From assembly GCA_000349905.1 (NCBI GenBank), contig KB722737.1:457327-521326 (forward strand): DNA of 64,000 bases, given 5' to 3'. The notes beneath the pieces were generated by a model. The model was not told the origin of the DNA, made no database searches, and was given only the letters and a program-made list of their open reading frames with translations. The DNA is from Volvariella volvacea V23. Its lineage: Eukaryota > Basidiomycota > Agaricomycetes > Agaricales > Pluteaceae. Both the position numbers and the translations under genes were made by a program. This document shows, one piece after another, positions 1 through 10,941 of this stretch (positions are counted from its first letter, which is position 1; every line of letters begins with the position of its first letter).

Positions 1-1416
1 AACAACCCAACACATCGGACATTCAGCCCGACCATACATCTCCTGCCGCAGCAGGTCCCGCGTCCAGGAAGTGCAGGATATGTGGCGTTTATTTGGCCAG
101 TAATCTGTATCAGGACCACTGCACCAAAAATCACGAGTACTGTAAACCTTGCGATAAACCCTTTGCAGATAAGGGGGGACTTCGATCAGTGAGTCACACC
201 GTTATAATGATAATATCCTCTCATAGAGCGCTCTGCTACAGCACTTACGTGCAGTCAAACATCCCGCTGCTAAGGATAGTCAGGCCAGCGCTTTGAGCTC
301 CGGGCCTTCGTTGTTAACTCCAGGAAAGCCGTATTACAGGCCATGCAGGATATGCTCTGCATCGGCCTTCCCAAGTAAGGAAGCTTTCCAGGCACACTGC
401 ACTCAGAAGCACCACTACTGCCCTCCCTGCGATAAACCCTTTGGAAGCAAAGATGCCCTCCAGACGGTTAGTCCATCGGTGCTCTTCAGAACGAAACTGA
501 CACGCACCCGCCATTAGCATACATACAAGGTGCATGTGTGTCGTTGCGCCCGATGCGGCAGATCGTTTAAGACTGAGGCAGCTCTCAATGAAGTAGGTAT
601 CTATACCTCAAGGGCACAGAATGCATTATAGTTGACGCCGATTTCAAGCACATTGCTGCAGTGCATCAAAAATCTTCTAGCAATATCGTTCGTAATGCTA
701 CCCCCGCCCGTGAAGGCAGGTTTTTGTGCAAGTCATGCCAAATAGAGTTTGAGGACGCAGAAGAACTCCTTGAGCATCGTAAAACGAATCGCCGACACAA
801 CTGGTGCTTCGTCTGCGATAAAGACTTTGCGACCCAAAGGGCCCTTACTGATGTAAGTTATTACGCCCTATATATCACGGTCATCATTAACGGGGGGTCT
901 TAGCACCTCTCTTCAAAGGCTCACAAACCGCTCAATCAAAGGTGTCCTCTGTGTTCTGAAGCGTTCTCCACTCCGTCGGCTGTCGCGATGCACATTGAGT
1001 CGGGTACATGCCATAACATCAGACGTAATCAGGTCACAGCCGCCGTGCACTCGTTAAATGTCATTCCTTCTATTTCCATCACCCCCAGGATAACTGCGCC
1101 TGGTTGCTCAGTGGAACCTGAGCCTATTGCTTCTTATGTGGCGACCGAAATGGCATGGGATGGCACGGCCTTCAGGTGCTGGCTTTGTCAGGACAAATTC
1201 AAATTATTACGCGACCTCAACAATCACCTAAATTCTCCCGCACACGACAAAAAGCAGTTCAAGTGTCCAAAGGCCAAATGCGGTAGGAAAGTCAAGCTTG
1301 TGTCTGGTTTGATTCAACACATTGAAAGCGGAACTTGTGGGCTTGCAAAGTACAAACAAGTCGAAGCATACGCAGAGAACTTGACTGCACAGTTTTCCCG
1401 TCTTCTGTTATGCTAA
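1..1416 (+). CDS. C2H2-type zinc-finger protein, paralogue 1 (5' end outside window)
   Basis: Hand-joined exons give a chain of zinc fingers in pairs: a CRIC...H-x4-H unit followed by a CxPC-DKPF unit, then a second pair, a CRCARCG unit, a CKSCQIEF unit, a WCFVCDKDF unit and a CPLCSEAF unit. A roughly 140-residue C-terminal region carries two more C2H2 units (CWLC...H-x5-H; CPKAKCG...H-x4-C) and ends in TAQFSRLLLC with a stop at 1414-1416. Introns start near 190, 466, 604 and 855, mostly immediately before the first zinc-binding His. The start codon is not in the window. The family suggests a nuclear nucleic-acid-binding protein; the target is unknown. It is a tandem copy of the gene at 1796-3732, sharing a near-identical 3' region. 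Confidence 0.8.
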
Positions 1417-1795
1417 ATATTGACATTCTAGTTGTCAGAACCTTACTGGCTGCTGCTTTGGAATAGCACCAGAGGGCTTCAGTTGCGTTTCTCTGCTGTA
1501 TTATTGGTGTGTAAAGAACCTGTACTACTAGCTTTTGAATACGAATCGGGCGTGAGGACTGGTCGAGGGGCATCAGAGCTGAAAGCATGTGACCGGTCCT
1601 CACGCCAGAGTCGACTTCATGTTTGCTCGCAGAAGGGCACACTGTAAGTGCTGTACAGATGAACAGGGACGACCGACGATCAATGCCTTCACTGTTCCTC
1701 AGCCATTTTGTTGCAATATATTCAATACCAGCAATCTACACATAGGACTTCTCTTCTTATCTTGATCCGCCACTTATATGGTCTGCACGTAGTTC

Positions 1796-3732
1796 ATGTG
1801 CAGTCCCCCCTTTTCCGAAGCTACATCCCAAGCTTCTCCAGCCTTTCTCGCAGCACCGCCGCAGCATCTGGCAGTTTCTGATGCGCCGAGGCGCATAGTA
1901 AGCATATACACTGAAGCCTGCAATGCATCTCAAACTATCGGTCTATCTCCTGCCAGTGACATGCAACCCTCAACATGTGCTATATGCGACCAAAGCGATT
2001 TTGTGAACGAGGAAGCATACCGGGCACATTGCATAGAGCTTCATGAGTATTGTGTTCAGTGCCACAGACAATTTAGGAGTAAACTCCTTCTGTTGATGGT
2101 GAGCAGCATATTGCTCGCTACCTTTCTGAAAGCTAATCGTAGAACTGTCTGTACATCAAGCATGTGCGCATCCTTCATAGTCTCAACGACCAATCCCTAG
2201 CTTTTCCTGGAGCCAGCATCCCCAAACCCAATTCGAGCGGCGATAGCGCCAGCGCAACTCCTGGACCTGATATTCATACAGAACCGGAATCTGTGTCGGA
2301 TATCCGACCTGGTGAAATGCGTCTCCCTTCACCAACCCCTAGCAGTACGAATCTGTCCTACGGCGCGATTTCGACTGAGAACTTGAAAAAAGGGCTCAAG
2401 AGATGCAAGATATGCAAGGTCTCATATCCACGCGGGCAGGACTTCAAGAATCATTGCATCAAAGAACATATATACTGTGAGCCCTGCAATAGGCTTTTTC
2501 GTAGCACAACGGCCATTGAATCTGTAAGTTTTTACTCCGCGAAGCCTCACAAGTGCTCATTCGAACCAAAACCGCGAAGCACAAGCAATCCCTCCGTCAT
2601 TTCTCTCGGATTGACCTAGTCAAAGGCAAACCCCATGAACCTGTGCTACCCTCCAAAGGGTCGTATGGTCGGAAGTGCAGAAGATGTCCCCACCTGTATT
2701 TCAATAGCAAGGAAACATTTGAGAAGCATTGTATGGAGGTACACGAGTACTGCCATAAATGCAGGGGAACCTACGCTACCAAGAGAGCTCTAAATTCGGT
2801 TTGATTGTTCCTCAGTTTCAAAGAGCCTGGCATTAACTGAGCGCGCACTAGCATACTCGTAAGAAGCACAAGCAGCCCAGCTGCCGTTGTGCCAAGTGTG
2901 GAAAATCCTTCGAAAATGAAGATAGTTTGAAGATAGTAAGCGTCTCTATCCTATAGATGTGGGCTATGAGTAAAGTTGGTGTAAAGCATATTGTCCAGGC
3001 ACACCAAAGTTCTGCACAACCGATGTCCAGTAATGTCGCGTCTGCCACATGTGAGTCTTGTCAAATTAGATTCGATTGCGCAGAAGATCTTCTTGAGCAT
3101 CGTAAGACTGATCGGCGGCATAACTGGTGCTTTGTTTGCGATATGGATTTTCCATCCACGAAGCGCCTTGAATCTGTGAGCCAGTCAACCATTTCTTTGG
3201 CACGTTATCAATACCCTCCTAGCACCTTGCAAAGGTCCACAAATCACTAAACCACAAGTGCCTCCTATGCTCCGAAGCATTTTGTAGCCCGTCGGCCGTT
3301 GCAATGCACATCGAATCTGGCGTGTGTCATAATGTCACCCGCAACCAAGTCACAGCAGCGGTTCACTCGCTCGGCGTCATCCCATCTATTTCTATTAACC
3401 CCATGATAATTGAATCAGGGTGCCCAGTGCGACCGGAGCCGATTACTTCTTATGTGGCGACAAAAATGGCATGGGATGGTATCACCTTCAGGTGTTGGCT
3501 TTGTCGGGACGGTTTCAAATTGCTACGAGACCTTAACAATCACCTGAACTCTCCCGCACATGATAAAGTTGAATTCAAGTGTCCCAAAGCAAGCTGTGAT
3601 AAGGAATTTAAGCTGGTATCTGGGTTGATTCAGCACATTGAAAGTGGGGCGTGTAACCTGGCAAGTTATAAGCAAGTTGAAGACTATGCAGAAAACCTTA
3701 CTGCGCAATTTTCACGCCTTCTTTTGAATTGA
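1796..3732 (+). CDS. C2H2-type zinc-finger protein, paralogue 2
   Basis: The start is the ATG at 1796; a later in-frame Met just before CAICDQSDF (about 1960) is possible. The protein has a Ser/Ala/Pro-rich N-terminus, fingers beginning CAIC, CVQC, CKIC, CEPC, CRRC, CHKC, CRCAKCG, CESC, CFVC and CLLC, then the same 140-residue C-terminal block as paralogue 1 (MAWDG...FRCWLC, HLNSPAHD, LIQHIESG) ending AQFSRLLLN. Exons are joined by introns at about 2099, 2524, 2800, 2937 and 3177, again mostly just ahead of the zinc-binding His-x-H part of a finger. It carries about one more finger pair and a longer N-terminus than the visible part of paralogue 1. Probable nuclear DNA/RNA-binding protein; no specific function is recognised. 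Confidence 0.8.
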
Positions 3733-4109
3733 ACGCAACCATATTTGGCGTTGGAGACCTACGGTATACGGAGTAATAAACAGTCCCTTGGAAATGTTAC
3801 ACTGTTTCTCACTTGCGTTATTGGCATGTAGATCATCTGTACAATTTGTTGTTGATTCCGTTGATTCTGCATTGGACAGAATAATATGAGCAACCAGTAC
3901 TTACATCAGATCACATATCTTCCTGCCACGATCTACCTTAAAAAACAAAGGATGAGGCACTCATCGAACGACCATGTGAACCGGCTTATATGCGCCATGC
4001 GAATGTGTTATTATTCCTCCGGAGGAATCTCCCGCTACTGGCGAGGCATCAACTTTCAACAAGTGTCCATTCTTTCTGCCACTATGAAATAAACAATTTC
4101 AAGTTACTC
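3733..4109. other. Convergent 3' intergenic stretch
   Basis: AT-rich spacer between the zinc-finger gene (+) and the phospholipase C gene (-). It should hold the two 3' UTRs. The open frames here show no family motif and overlap the last PLC exon antisense. I see no repeat or RNA gene. Confidence 0.5.
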
Positions 4110-6015
4110 TCAAACTGCAGGAGTAACAGTGAACCTAGCCAAAACCGTCGCGTTCGAGAACTTCCCCTTATTGTCCATCATCCTGATTAGCTTCCAGCCA
4201 CTCTGAATGTGGTTCAACCTGGCACAGAAGAAGACCAAGCGATCATCCCTTCCAAATTCGTCTTCCGATACAACCAGTCTGAAGATAATCTACTTCAGCA
4301 TGAATGAATCCAATCCAGGCCACGCTCTTGCTTACCTTAAGAAAGCCAGATCATCGTCCTCAAAATTCCACACGAACTCTCCATTCCAGAGGACGTCTGC
4401 ACCAGCACCAGGGACATCCTGAACTTTGATTGATTTGGAGCGCCATTTCTGGTTGCCTTTCTCGTGTAGTAGGTAGGCTGTAATGTAAGTTTCGTAGGTC
4501 TTGCCGCCTCTTCCATTAGGCGGGGGCACTGATTGTCAACTTAGTTCTAGAGACACTGAAGGTGAAATCCAGCCGCTCACAAGAACTAATGCCAACAATC
4601 TCGCCCTTTAAAGTGAGTTTCCCATTTGTAGCTGACCGAAGTCCGATCAACCTATTTGGCTTGAGTATCCAACCATTGCTGCCAACGAACATAGCCTCGT
4701 TCAGCTGCATTCCTTTGTCATATACCTGCCAATTCATTGAAGCGACTTGAGAACCATTCCGCCAAAACTTTAATGGATCGAGATTGGTTGAGGATATGCG
4801 TGTACCACGAGGGTAAATGCGCCTAAGGTACCTTTGAGCGTGAAGAATGAGGGAGTCGAGTGAATTGGGTAGAAGTGCACCACAGCCAGACTCGGAGATG
4901 TTGATCATGATGTGTTTAGGATCAAAGAAATCTATAGTATGCGAATAAGTATATTCCACACTACCAACACTAGAGAAACTAACCTTGTGTTTGCCATCCT
5001 TTCTTGGGCTTCATGCTGCGTGCATAATATCCTAAAGCAGCCAAGGCTTCTGAAATGCGCTCCTTCTCCTTCTTTTTTGTTCGAGGCCAGAAGGAACCTC
5101 CTTCCTCCTCCTCCGAACTAGAGGATGAAGATGAAGATGAATCATCATCTAAACCCTCCAGAACTGGGGGGTAATATTCAACCTATTATATAAATCATTA
5201 TTGTGTTCTAGGACGAGCGCATACAGTTTGACTCACCATTAACAATATTTTACCTCTAAGATCACGAGGCGACACTTTGTCGTCCTCAATTTCCAAGGGT
5301 TTCGAAACCAGCTTATCGCGCCAAGTGTCTTTCATGATCCCAATGAGCTCATCTTGCTTCTCCATTGGGACGTGACACTCCAAGCTAACCATGACGGGCC
5401 AATCCTCCTCATTAACGGCCTCGCCGATCGCGGCGCAGACGCTCGCAAACGATACTCCCTTACTGAATGTATGGCCATGCGTTACGATCAAACCCTTAGA
5501 CGATGACCACACATCGATTTCTGAGATAAATCAGATACACGCCAGGGAAGGACAGATGACGCATTGCGCACCGACACAGCGCCCATTTCGACCGATGACA
5601 TGAGTATAGGACTCAGCAGATGACTTGCCGACAATTTGACGCGACAAGAGGTATGTATTGTGCGATGACCTGCAATGACTCAGTTGACATCAAGCAATGC
5701 GACGCCCGCCGTACGATATGTAATAGTGGGTCAACGGAAATCTATCGTCAACCTCAAAGGGCTTGACGGTCGGGTGTAATAAGAGCGCATTGGGATCCTA
5801 GCGCGACAGAAGGTGGTCAAGTCTCTGATTCGTGTCTGATCCTGACCTCGACTCACATGTCCGACATTGTCATTGATGTACTTGCGTATTTCAGGGCTAA
5901 GCCGAATGTCCTGATCCCCAGGAGGGAATACGTTGTGATCCGTGTGGATCAAGAAGTCAGCAGCAATCTTGGTTTGCAATTGCTGACTCTCGGTGGGTTG
6001 TGCCATCGTTCCCAC
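4110..6015 (-). CDS. Phosphoinositide-specific phospholipase C, short form (PLC-X, PLC-Y, C2)
   Basis: Hydrolyses phosphatidylinositol 4,5-bisphosphate to IP3 and diacylglycerol at membranes. Exons read from the minus strand give a PLC-X box with [15 protein letters not shown] (first catalytic His) and EIDVWSS...VTHGHTFS (second catalytic His), a Ser/Glu-rich linker (about 5100-5160), a PLC-Y box with [20 protein letters not shown] and GMQLNEAMF, and a C-terminal C2 domain ending ARFTVTPAV (stop 4110-4112). Introns are short; one separates YYIS from SSHNTY. The chosen start gives only about 45 residues before the X-domain approach, so the PH and most EF-hand regions of longer fungal PLCs are absent, unless an upstream exon was missed. 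It is divergent from NAR1, 253 bp away. Confidence 0.9.
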
Positions 6016-6268
6016 TTGGTGGTTTGGAAACTAGAACTGGTCTTGGGCGGTACATGATGGGTGTCACCAAGACAGAGATTACTTCCGCTATACGGAGCGC
6101 CCCAGCCGGAGTAGCGGACGGACCGGTGACGGCCGGTGAAAGGCCGATAGTCCGAGGGATTTCGGGATAGATGATGTCAGCTCCCGACAGGGCTAATTGG
6201 CACAATTTCGATGTCATCCTGCGTAGACGCTCCTTCCATCTGTATCATTGCCTCGCTCGCATCTCTTC
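6016..6268. promoter_or_regulatory. Divergent PLC/NAR1 promoter region
   Basis: 253 bp between two opposed start codons, so it must hold both promoters. A GC-rich partly palindromic stretch at about 6114-6156 (CGGACCGGTGACGGCCGGTG and nearby GGCC/CCGG repeats) stands out. No clear TATA box is seen. Confidence 0.4.
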
Positions 6269-9200
6269 ATGGCATTCTCTGGAGCCTTGGTCTGTCTGAC
6301 ATTACCGTTACGCCATGTCCCCGGCGCTGATTCGACGTCTTGCCAACCCAACAGACGTTGACTGATTTAAATGATTTCATAACTCCGTCACAAGCTTGTA
6401 TCAAACCGGTAGAACAATTGAACAAACCAACAGAAACGAGGACAGAGGGAGGTGCCTCGGTGTGTGCCGTCCAACCGTATCTTCCGCCTCGTGGTCGTGA
6501 CCGTGCTAATACTCTATTCGGCAGACGGAAATAAGAATCGACGCCAGCGGATCCTACTACGAAGTTCCTGCGGCAGACTTGGTCAATGGCTCGCGCAATG
6601 CGCAGGAAAAGAAGTTAGAGCAAGCTCAGATCAATCTAAATGACTGTCTAGCCTGTAGGTGAGTGAGCCTTCTGTGCAACTGGAAGTTTTGCCTGTATTG
6701 ATAATTACGCAAAAATGTATGCACATTCCTGCCGTTTCCCGGTCACCCCCTTTTCAATTCTTCTCCCAACAACGCTTGACCATAAAGTGGCTGTATTACG
6801 TCGGCCGAGTCTGTCTTGATCACCCTACAATCCCATAATGAAGTGCTGTCCTTCCTGGGCAACAACGGCGATCAACACTCTTCCAATTATCGGGTGCCGA
6901 TACTATCAATTGCCCCCCAATCACTTGCTTCGCTTGCGGCATCCCTGTCCGTCTCTTTGGCAGGTACTGCGCCCACAAATACACTCTGTTTCCCTGCACC
7001 TTGCTCATCTATCGCCGTCAGAGTCCGCGAACACGCCCACCGGATTACCTACGAGAACATGCGAAAGGCCCAACATTATTCCGGAGACCAAGGCGAATCT
7101 TGGTGTAACTCCAAAACAAGTTCTTCGTCGTGTACAGAAATTCTGTACGGATGTTTTGGGTTTTGCTCGCGTATTTGACACGACGTTTGCCCGGCACTTG
7201 GCGTTACAAGAACATGTACTGGAGTTTGAGGAAAGAAGGGAGAAAGATCGACAAGGGATGGGTCAACAACTTCCAATGCTGGCTAGTGCATGTCCTGGAT
7301 GGATATGCTATGCGGAAAAGGCCCACTCGGAGATGTTACCGTTCATTGCCCAAACCAAGAGTCCTCAGCAAATGATGGGGACCCTCGTCAAGAATTGGAT
7401 AGCCAAAAAGTTTGGTAAACTGTACGTCGCTTCTCATCAATATTCGGGTTGTCTGAAGCATTGCTGAATCTTTTATTTGCTTCCAATTGGCTCACAATCC
7501 GTCCCTGCATTTGCCCTGCACACATTCTGCACTATACCAACAACTCTCACTTGTGTGTGGCATTATCTCGGGAACGGTTGTTTTAGTCCGCATCAAGTTT
7601 ATCATGTTTCAGTCATGCCATGTTACGATAAGAAATTAGAAGCCTCAAGACAGGACTTCTACGACGACGTATATTCGACAAGGGACGTCGACTGCGTTAT
7701 TACAACAGGAGAGCTGGAACTTCTGATGCGTGAAAAGGGTTGGGATCTTTCATTGCCTGTTGTTGGCGAATTGGACCCACCAACCTCACCACCAATATCA
7801 TTCTCGACATTCACACCGGCTACGTCTTTATCACCCATTACTTCGGAATCTGTATCAACACTACCGGAAGCGAGCATTATATTTCCAGAGTTATTGCAAC
7901 ATCCAGGAACATCATCAGGATCTTACCTTCAAGCAATTGTATCGCATGTGATTACAACTTCACCCACGCCATTAACGCTATCCATCAAAACGCTTCGTAA
8001 TGCTGATTTTGAAGAATATACACTGCGGCGCAAGTCAGTCGCTCAAGGATCACAGACCCTAGCACAGGCGCAAGAACATCAACAGGGACATCAACCCAAT
8101 GACCAACATCGTGCAGAGCGAGATGAGGAACGTGGGGAGATTGTATTCAAGGGTGCGAAGTGTTATGGATTCAAGAATTTGCAAAACCTGGTGAGGAGAG
8201 TTGGACGTGAACGTGGTGTTAGAGTTGGAGCCGGTGCTGCGGGGAAACTTTCATCTACGGCAAGAGGTGGTGGTGCGAGGAGAATTGTGGCGGCAAGAAA
8301 AAACCGTGGTAATACCGCAGCTGGAGTTGGAAGTGCTGAGGAAGACGAGAGAAGATTCTATGATTATGTGGAGGTTATGGCATGTCCTGGTGGCTGTGTC
8401 AATGGTGGTGGACAGTTGAAGCCCCTCGCCAATTTTGCTGCTGGTACAAGCAATTCTAGTACCACAGGTGGTGCCCGCCCACCTCCGCTTTCAACTGCCA
8501 ATGAAGAACGAGACCAAGATGGGGTTACCTCTGGCATGATACCGCCAGCACCGAAATGGGGCGATCGAGAGTGGACGAAAAAGGTTGAAGAAATGTATTG
8601 GAGGGATTTCGCCACATCGGTCCCGGTGCCAATATCTAGTCAGCCTGAGTCGTTGCCGACCTCTCCACCAATGGCTAGTCCGAGCTCGACGCTGAGGACG
8701 GCACAGGTGTCGGCTTTGAGGACCATGCCAGTGTCAATCGTGACGACACAAGGCATGGAGCCGAGCACAAATGGCGTTAATGTAGGAGAACAAGACGGAC
8801 ACCCAAGGGGAAGTGGTTCAAAGCGGGACGAGGGTGATCCTCTAGACCCTAAAGACCCCAAAAGACCTGAGCGATTAATTGAGTTACCGGGTCAACACGT
8901 TGCGTCTGAAGAAGGAAATGAGGTGAATAAGATTAAGATTGATATGGTTGAGGTAAAGAAGGTTAGCGTGGAATGTGATGGCAATGATAGGGGGGAAGAG
9001 GAAAAGGACCAAAATGGTGAGTTCTTGGAACTTGGATCCTTGGGGCAGGAATCTGGTTCGGCTGATGTGTGTGATGATGATGTAGTGACGGAGTTTACTT
9101 CCGAAGCAGCGAGGCAGATGTGGACACAGTCACAAACGCAGATAGAGAAGCGACAGCAAGAGCAGGATACACGGAAGCCAGCGTCAGGATATGACCGACA

Positions 9201-9345
9201 AAAACAAATGGAGTATGCGGATCAGTTGGTGTCGCGCATTCTGGAAGAAATGAAGGCTACGACTGTAAAGGAAAGGCGGAAATGGTTCAGGACAGAGTAT
9301 CGAGCAGTAGAGAGTGAAGTCGTCGGACTTGCTGTGAAGTGGTGA
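6269..9345 (+). CDS. NAR1: NAR1, cytosolic iron-sulfur cluster assembly factor ([FeFe]-hydrogenase-like)
   Basis: NAR1 takes part in the CIA pathway that delivers Fe-S clusters to cytosolic and nuclear proteins. The start is set by a tiny first exon, MAFSGAL (6269-6289), spliced to [21 protein letters not shown]-terminal cluster cysteines are visible in ACIKP and NDCLACSGC, the latter split by the intron at about 6658-6787. C-terminal cluster cysteines lie in [24 protein letters not shown] and [12 protein letters not shown]. The protein ends with the family signature [15 protein letters not shown]. Unusual points are long low-complexity insertions, especially the roughly 200 residues between [10 protein letters not shown] and the C-terminal helix (about 8620-9220), which make it larger than typical NAR1. 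Confidence 0.95.
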
Positions 9346-9976
9346 CCCTTTGCCATTGCCCTGGCCTTTAGTTGCGGAAGGCGGTGCTGGGTGCTGATAT
9401 AACGTTACTTCTCGCTTTGGGTTGGATTACTGATTGACAACTTTGCAATGACAACGTTTTGTTTCGTTTCAGAATCCTGAATGGGGCGTGACATTATGCA
9501 AAAAGGGATGAGCTATTGAAGACATTGAACATGGGCTGGGATACACTGCGTGGGTGATAAGGTAGCATTTGTATGTTGCGTGGTGGTGTACAAAATGAGC
9601 ATAGGCGACAGTGGACGATGGAGGAAATAAACGGGACCGACGCCACCTGATGGGACGACAACCAACGGTCGTTTGTGACGGTGGAATGTATGTGCGTATG
9701 GACATGGGTGACGATGTGTACAGCGGATTATTTCCTCATTCGAGGAATGGGAGGGGAGATAAAATAGAGTAGAAAGCAGTGCACTGACAGAGGGTAATAC
9801 CTGGGTGTCTCTGGATTCTGGATCTAAGTAAATTATGAAGAGATGATTGGTGGGTAAGGTGAGTGCTGGGAATAAGACAATGGTTCGTGGTGAAGGACAT
9901 GAGTGTGTCGTAGAAAGTACGTTGGCGCATAGGAGGGGGTGTATTTTGGAGCAGCAAGACCACTGGCAGGGCAGGT
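9346..9976. other. Intergenic stretch, no gene seen
   Basis: GT-rich sequence between NAR1 and the small minus-strand gene. A long minus-strand open frame crosses it, but its residue composition (Thr/Pro/His/Ser) fits a base-composition artefact, and it conflicts with the better spliced model next door. Confidence 0.5.
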
Positions 9977-10385
9977 CTACCGCTTGATAGAACCAGGGCC
10001 GTTGTACCAATACTGGCACGTAGTGCAATAGTCCTTGGTTGTGCGGGTTACTGTTTCTGTCCGGTCGGGTCCCAGATACTGCAAGTGTCAGGGTGAGAGT
10101 TGTGAGTCGGGGTGGGCGAGTGGACGTACTCTGTTGCAACTAGGACAGTGGGGACATGGGTCTGGGTGCGCAGAGGAATGGATGCAGAACGGGTCGTTGC
10201 AGTCGATTTTCACGAGTTTCTTGGTCTGTGGAGTTGAATGTGATGAGAGCGGAGGGAGGTGTGAAGTTGTGAACGCACGATGATGTAGTGACCACAACCA
10301 TGTTTGGTTCCTTCTCTGCGTTGACAATGTCAGTGCCTGCAGCAGGTTCACGACGAGAAACGACCAACGTATCGAGATTGCACAT
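9977..10385 (-). CDS. Small Cys-rich protein, three exons (about 94 aa), unknown function
   Basis: Three short exons join with clean phase-0 GT-AG introns. Exon 1 starts MCNLDTLVVSRRE (ATG at 10385). Exon 2 begins after CAACTCCACAG and carries KIDCNDPFCIH and CPHCPSCNR. Exon 3 follows CACTTGCAG, contains DYCTTCQYWYNGPG and stops at TAG (9977-9979). The Cys spacing is C-x4-C-x9-C-x2-C-x2-C, then C-x2-C, which suggests metal binding or disulfides. There is no signal peptide, so a cytosolic or nuclear zinc-binding role is more natural than an effector, but this is inference. I do not recognise a named family. The phase-consistent splicing and dense cysteines argue against chance. Confidence 0.6.
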
Positions 10386-10941
10386 GGCGCTTGGTTTGGA
10401 TGGAGCGGAGTGAGGGTGTTGTGGGTGTGGGCGGGGGTTAAGTAGTCGGGAGGGTAGAAGGGTCGCTGGGCTGGAAACAGGGGAAGAGTTTGCTTAGTGA
10501 AACTGGACTTTGAATTGAAAATGCTTTATAACTCTTCTAGGATTGTATTCAATTTGAACGAGATCCGATAACGCGAATAACTTATATTTCAACGTTTATC
10601 AATCTCATCATGCCCCCCTCGCGGGTCACAAATCTGGCTTTAATCACCGAGAATCCATTCTGCTCGGTCATTCACCGCGTCTGCCTATTATTGTCCCAGC
10701 GTAGACCGACAGGTACAACTCGCTGCCCAGCATGTCGCATGCGAGCAGCCCATAATCGTCAACTATTTCCAAATGCAATCGCGGCTTGGCATCGTCCGCC
10801 TGATCTGGTCGTGAATACCGAGTTCTCAGGTCGTCACAATCGTGTGCTCGTCACCGCTCTAGTCGCCGAAGCGTCCAGTGACGCTGTTGCTTGCTTGTTG
10901 GACCCGACCAAACTAATGCCAAACAAACCACGCCACTCTCC
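10386..10941. other. Intergenic, divergent promoters of the small Cys gene and TLG2
   Basis: About 550 bp separating a minus-strand start (10385) from the TLG2 start (10942). A plus-strand open frame begins at 10610, but it runs out of frame over the TLG2 first exon and has no motif. I see no further gene. Confidence 0.5.

Noticed and set aside
9513..10139. 208-codon open frame on the minus strand
   Set aside because: Thr/Pro/His-rich composition, no motif, and it overlaps in a different frame the last exon of a better spliced small gene.
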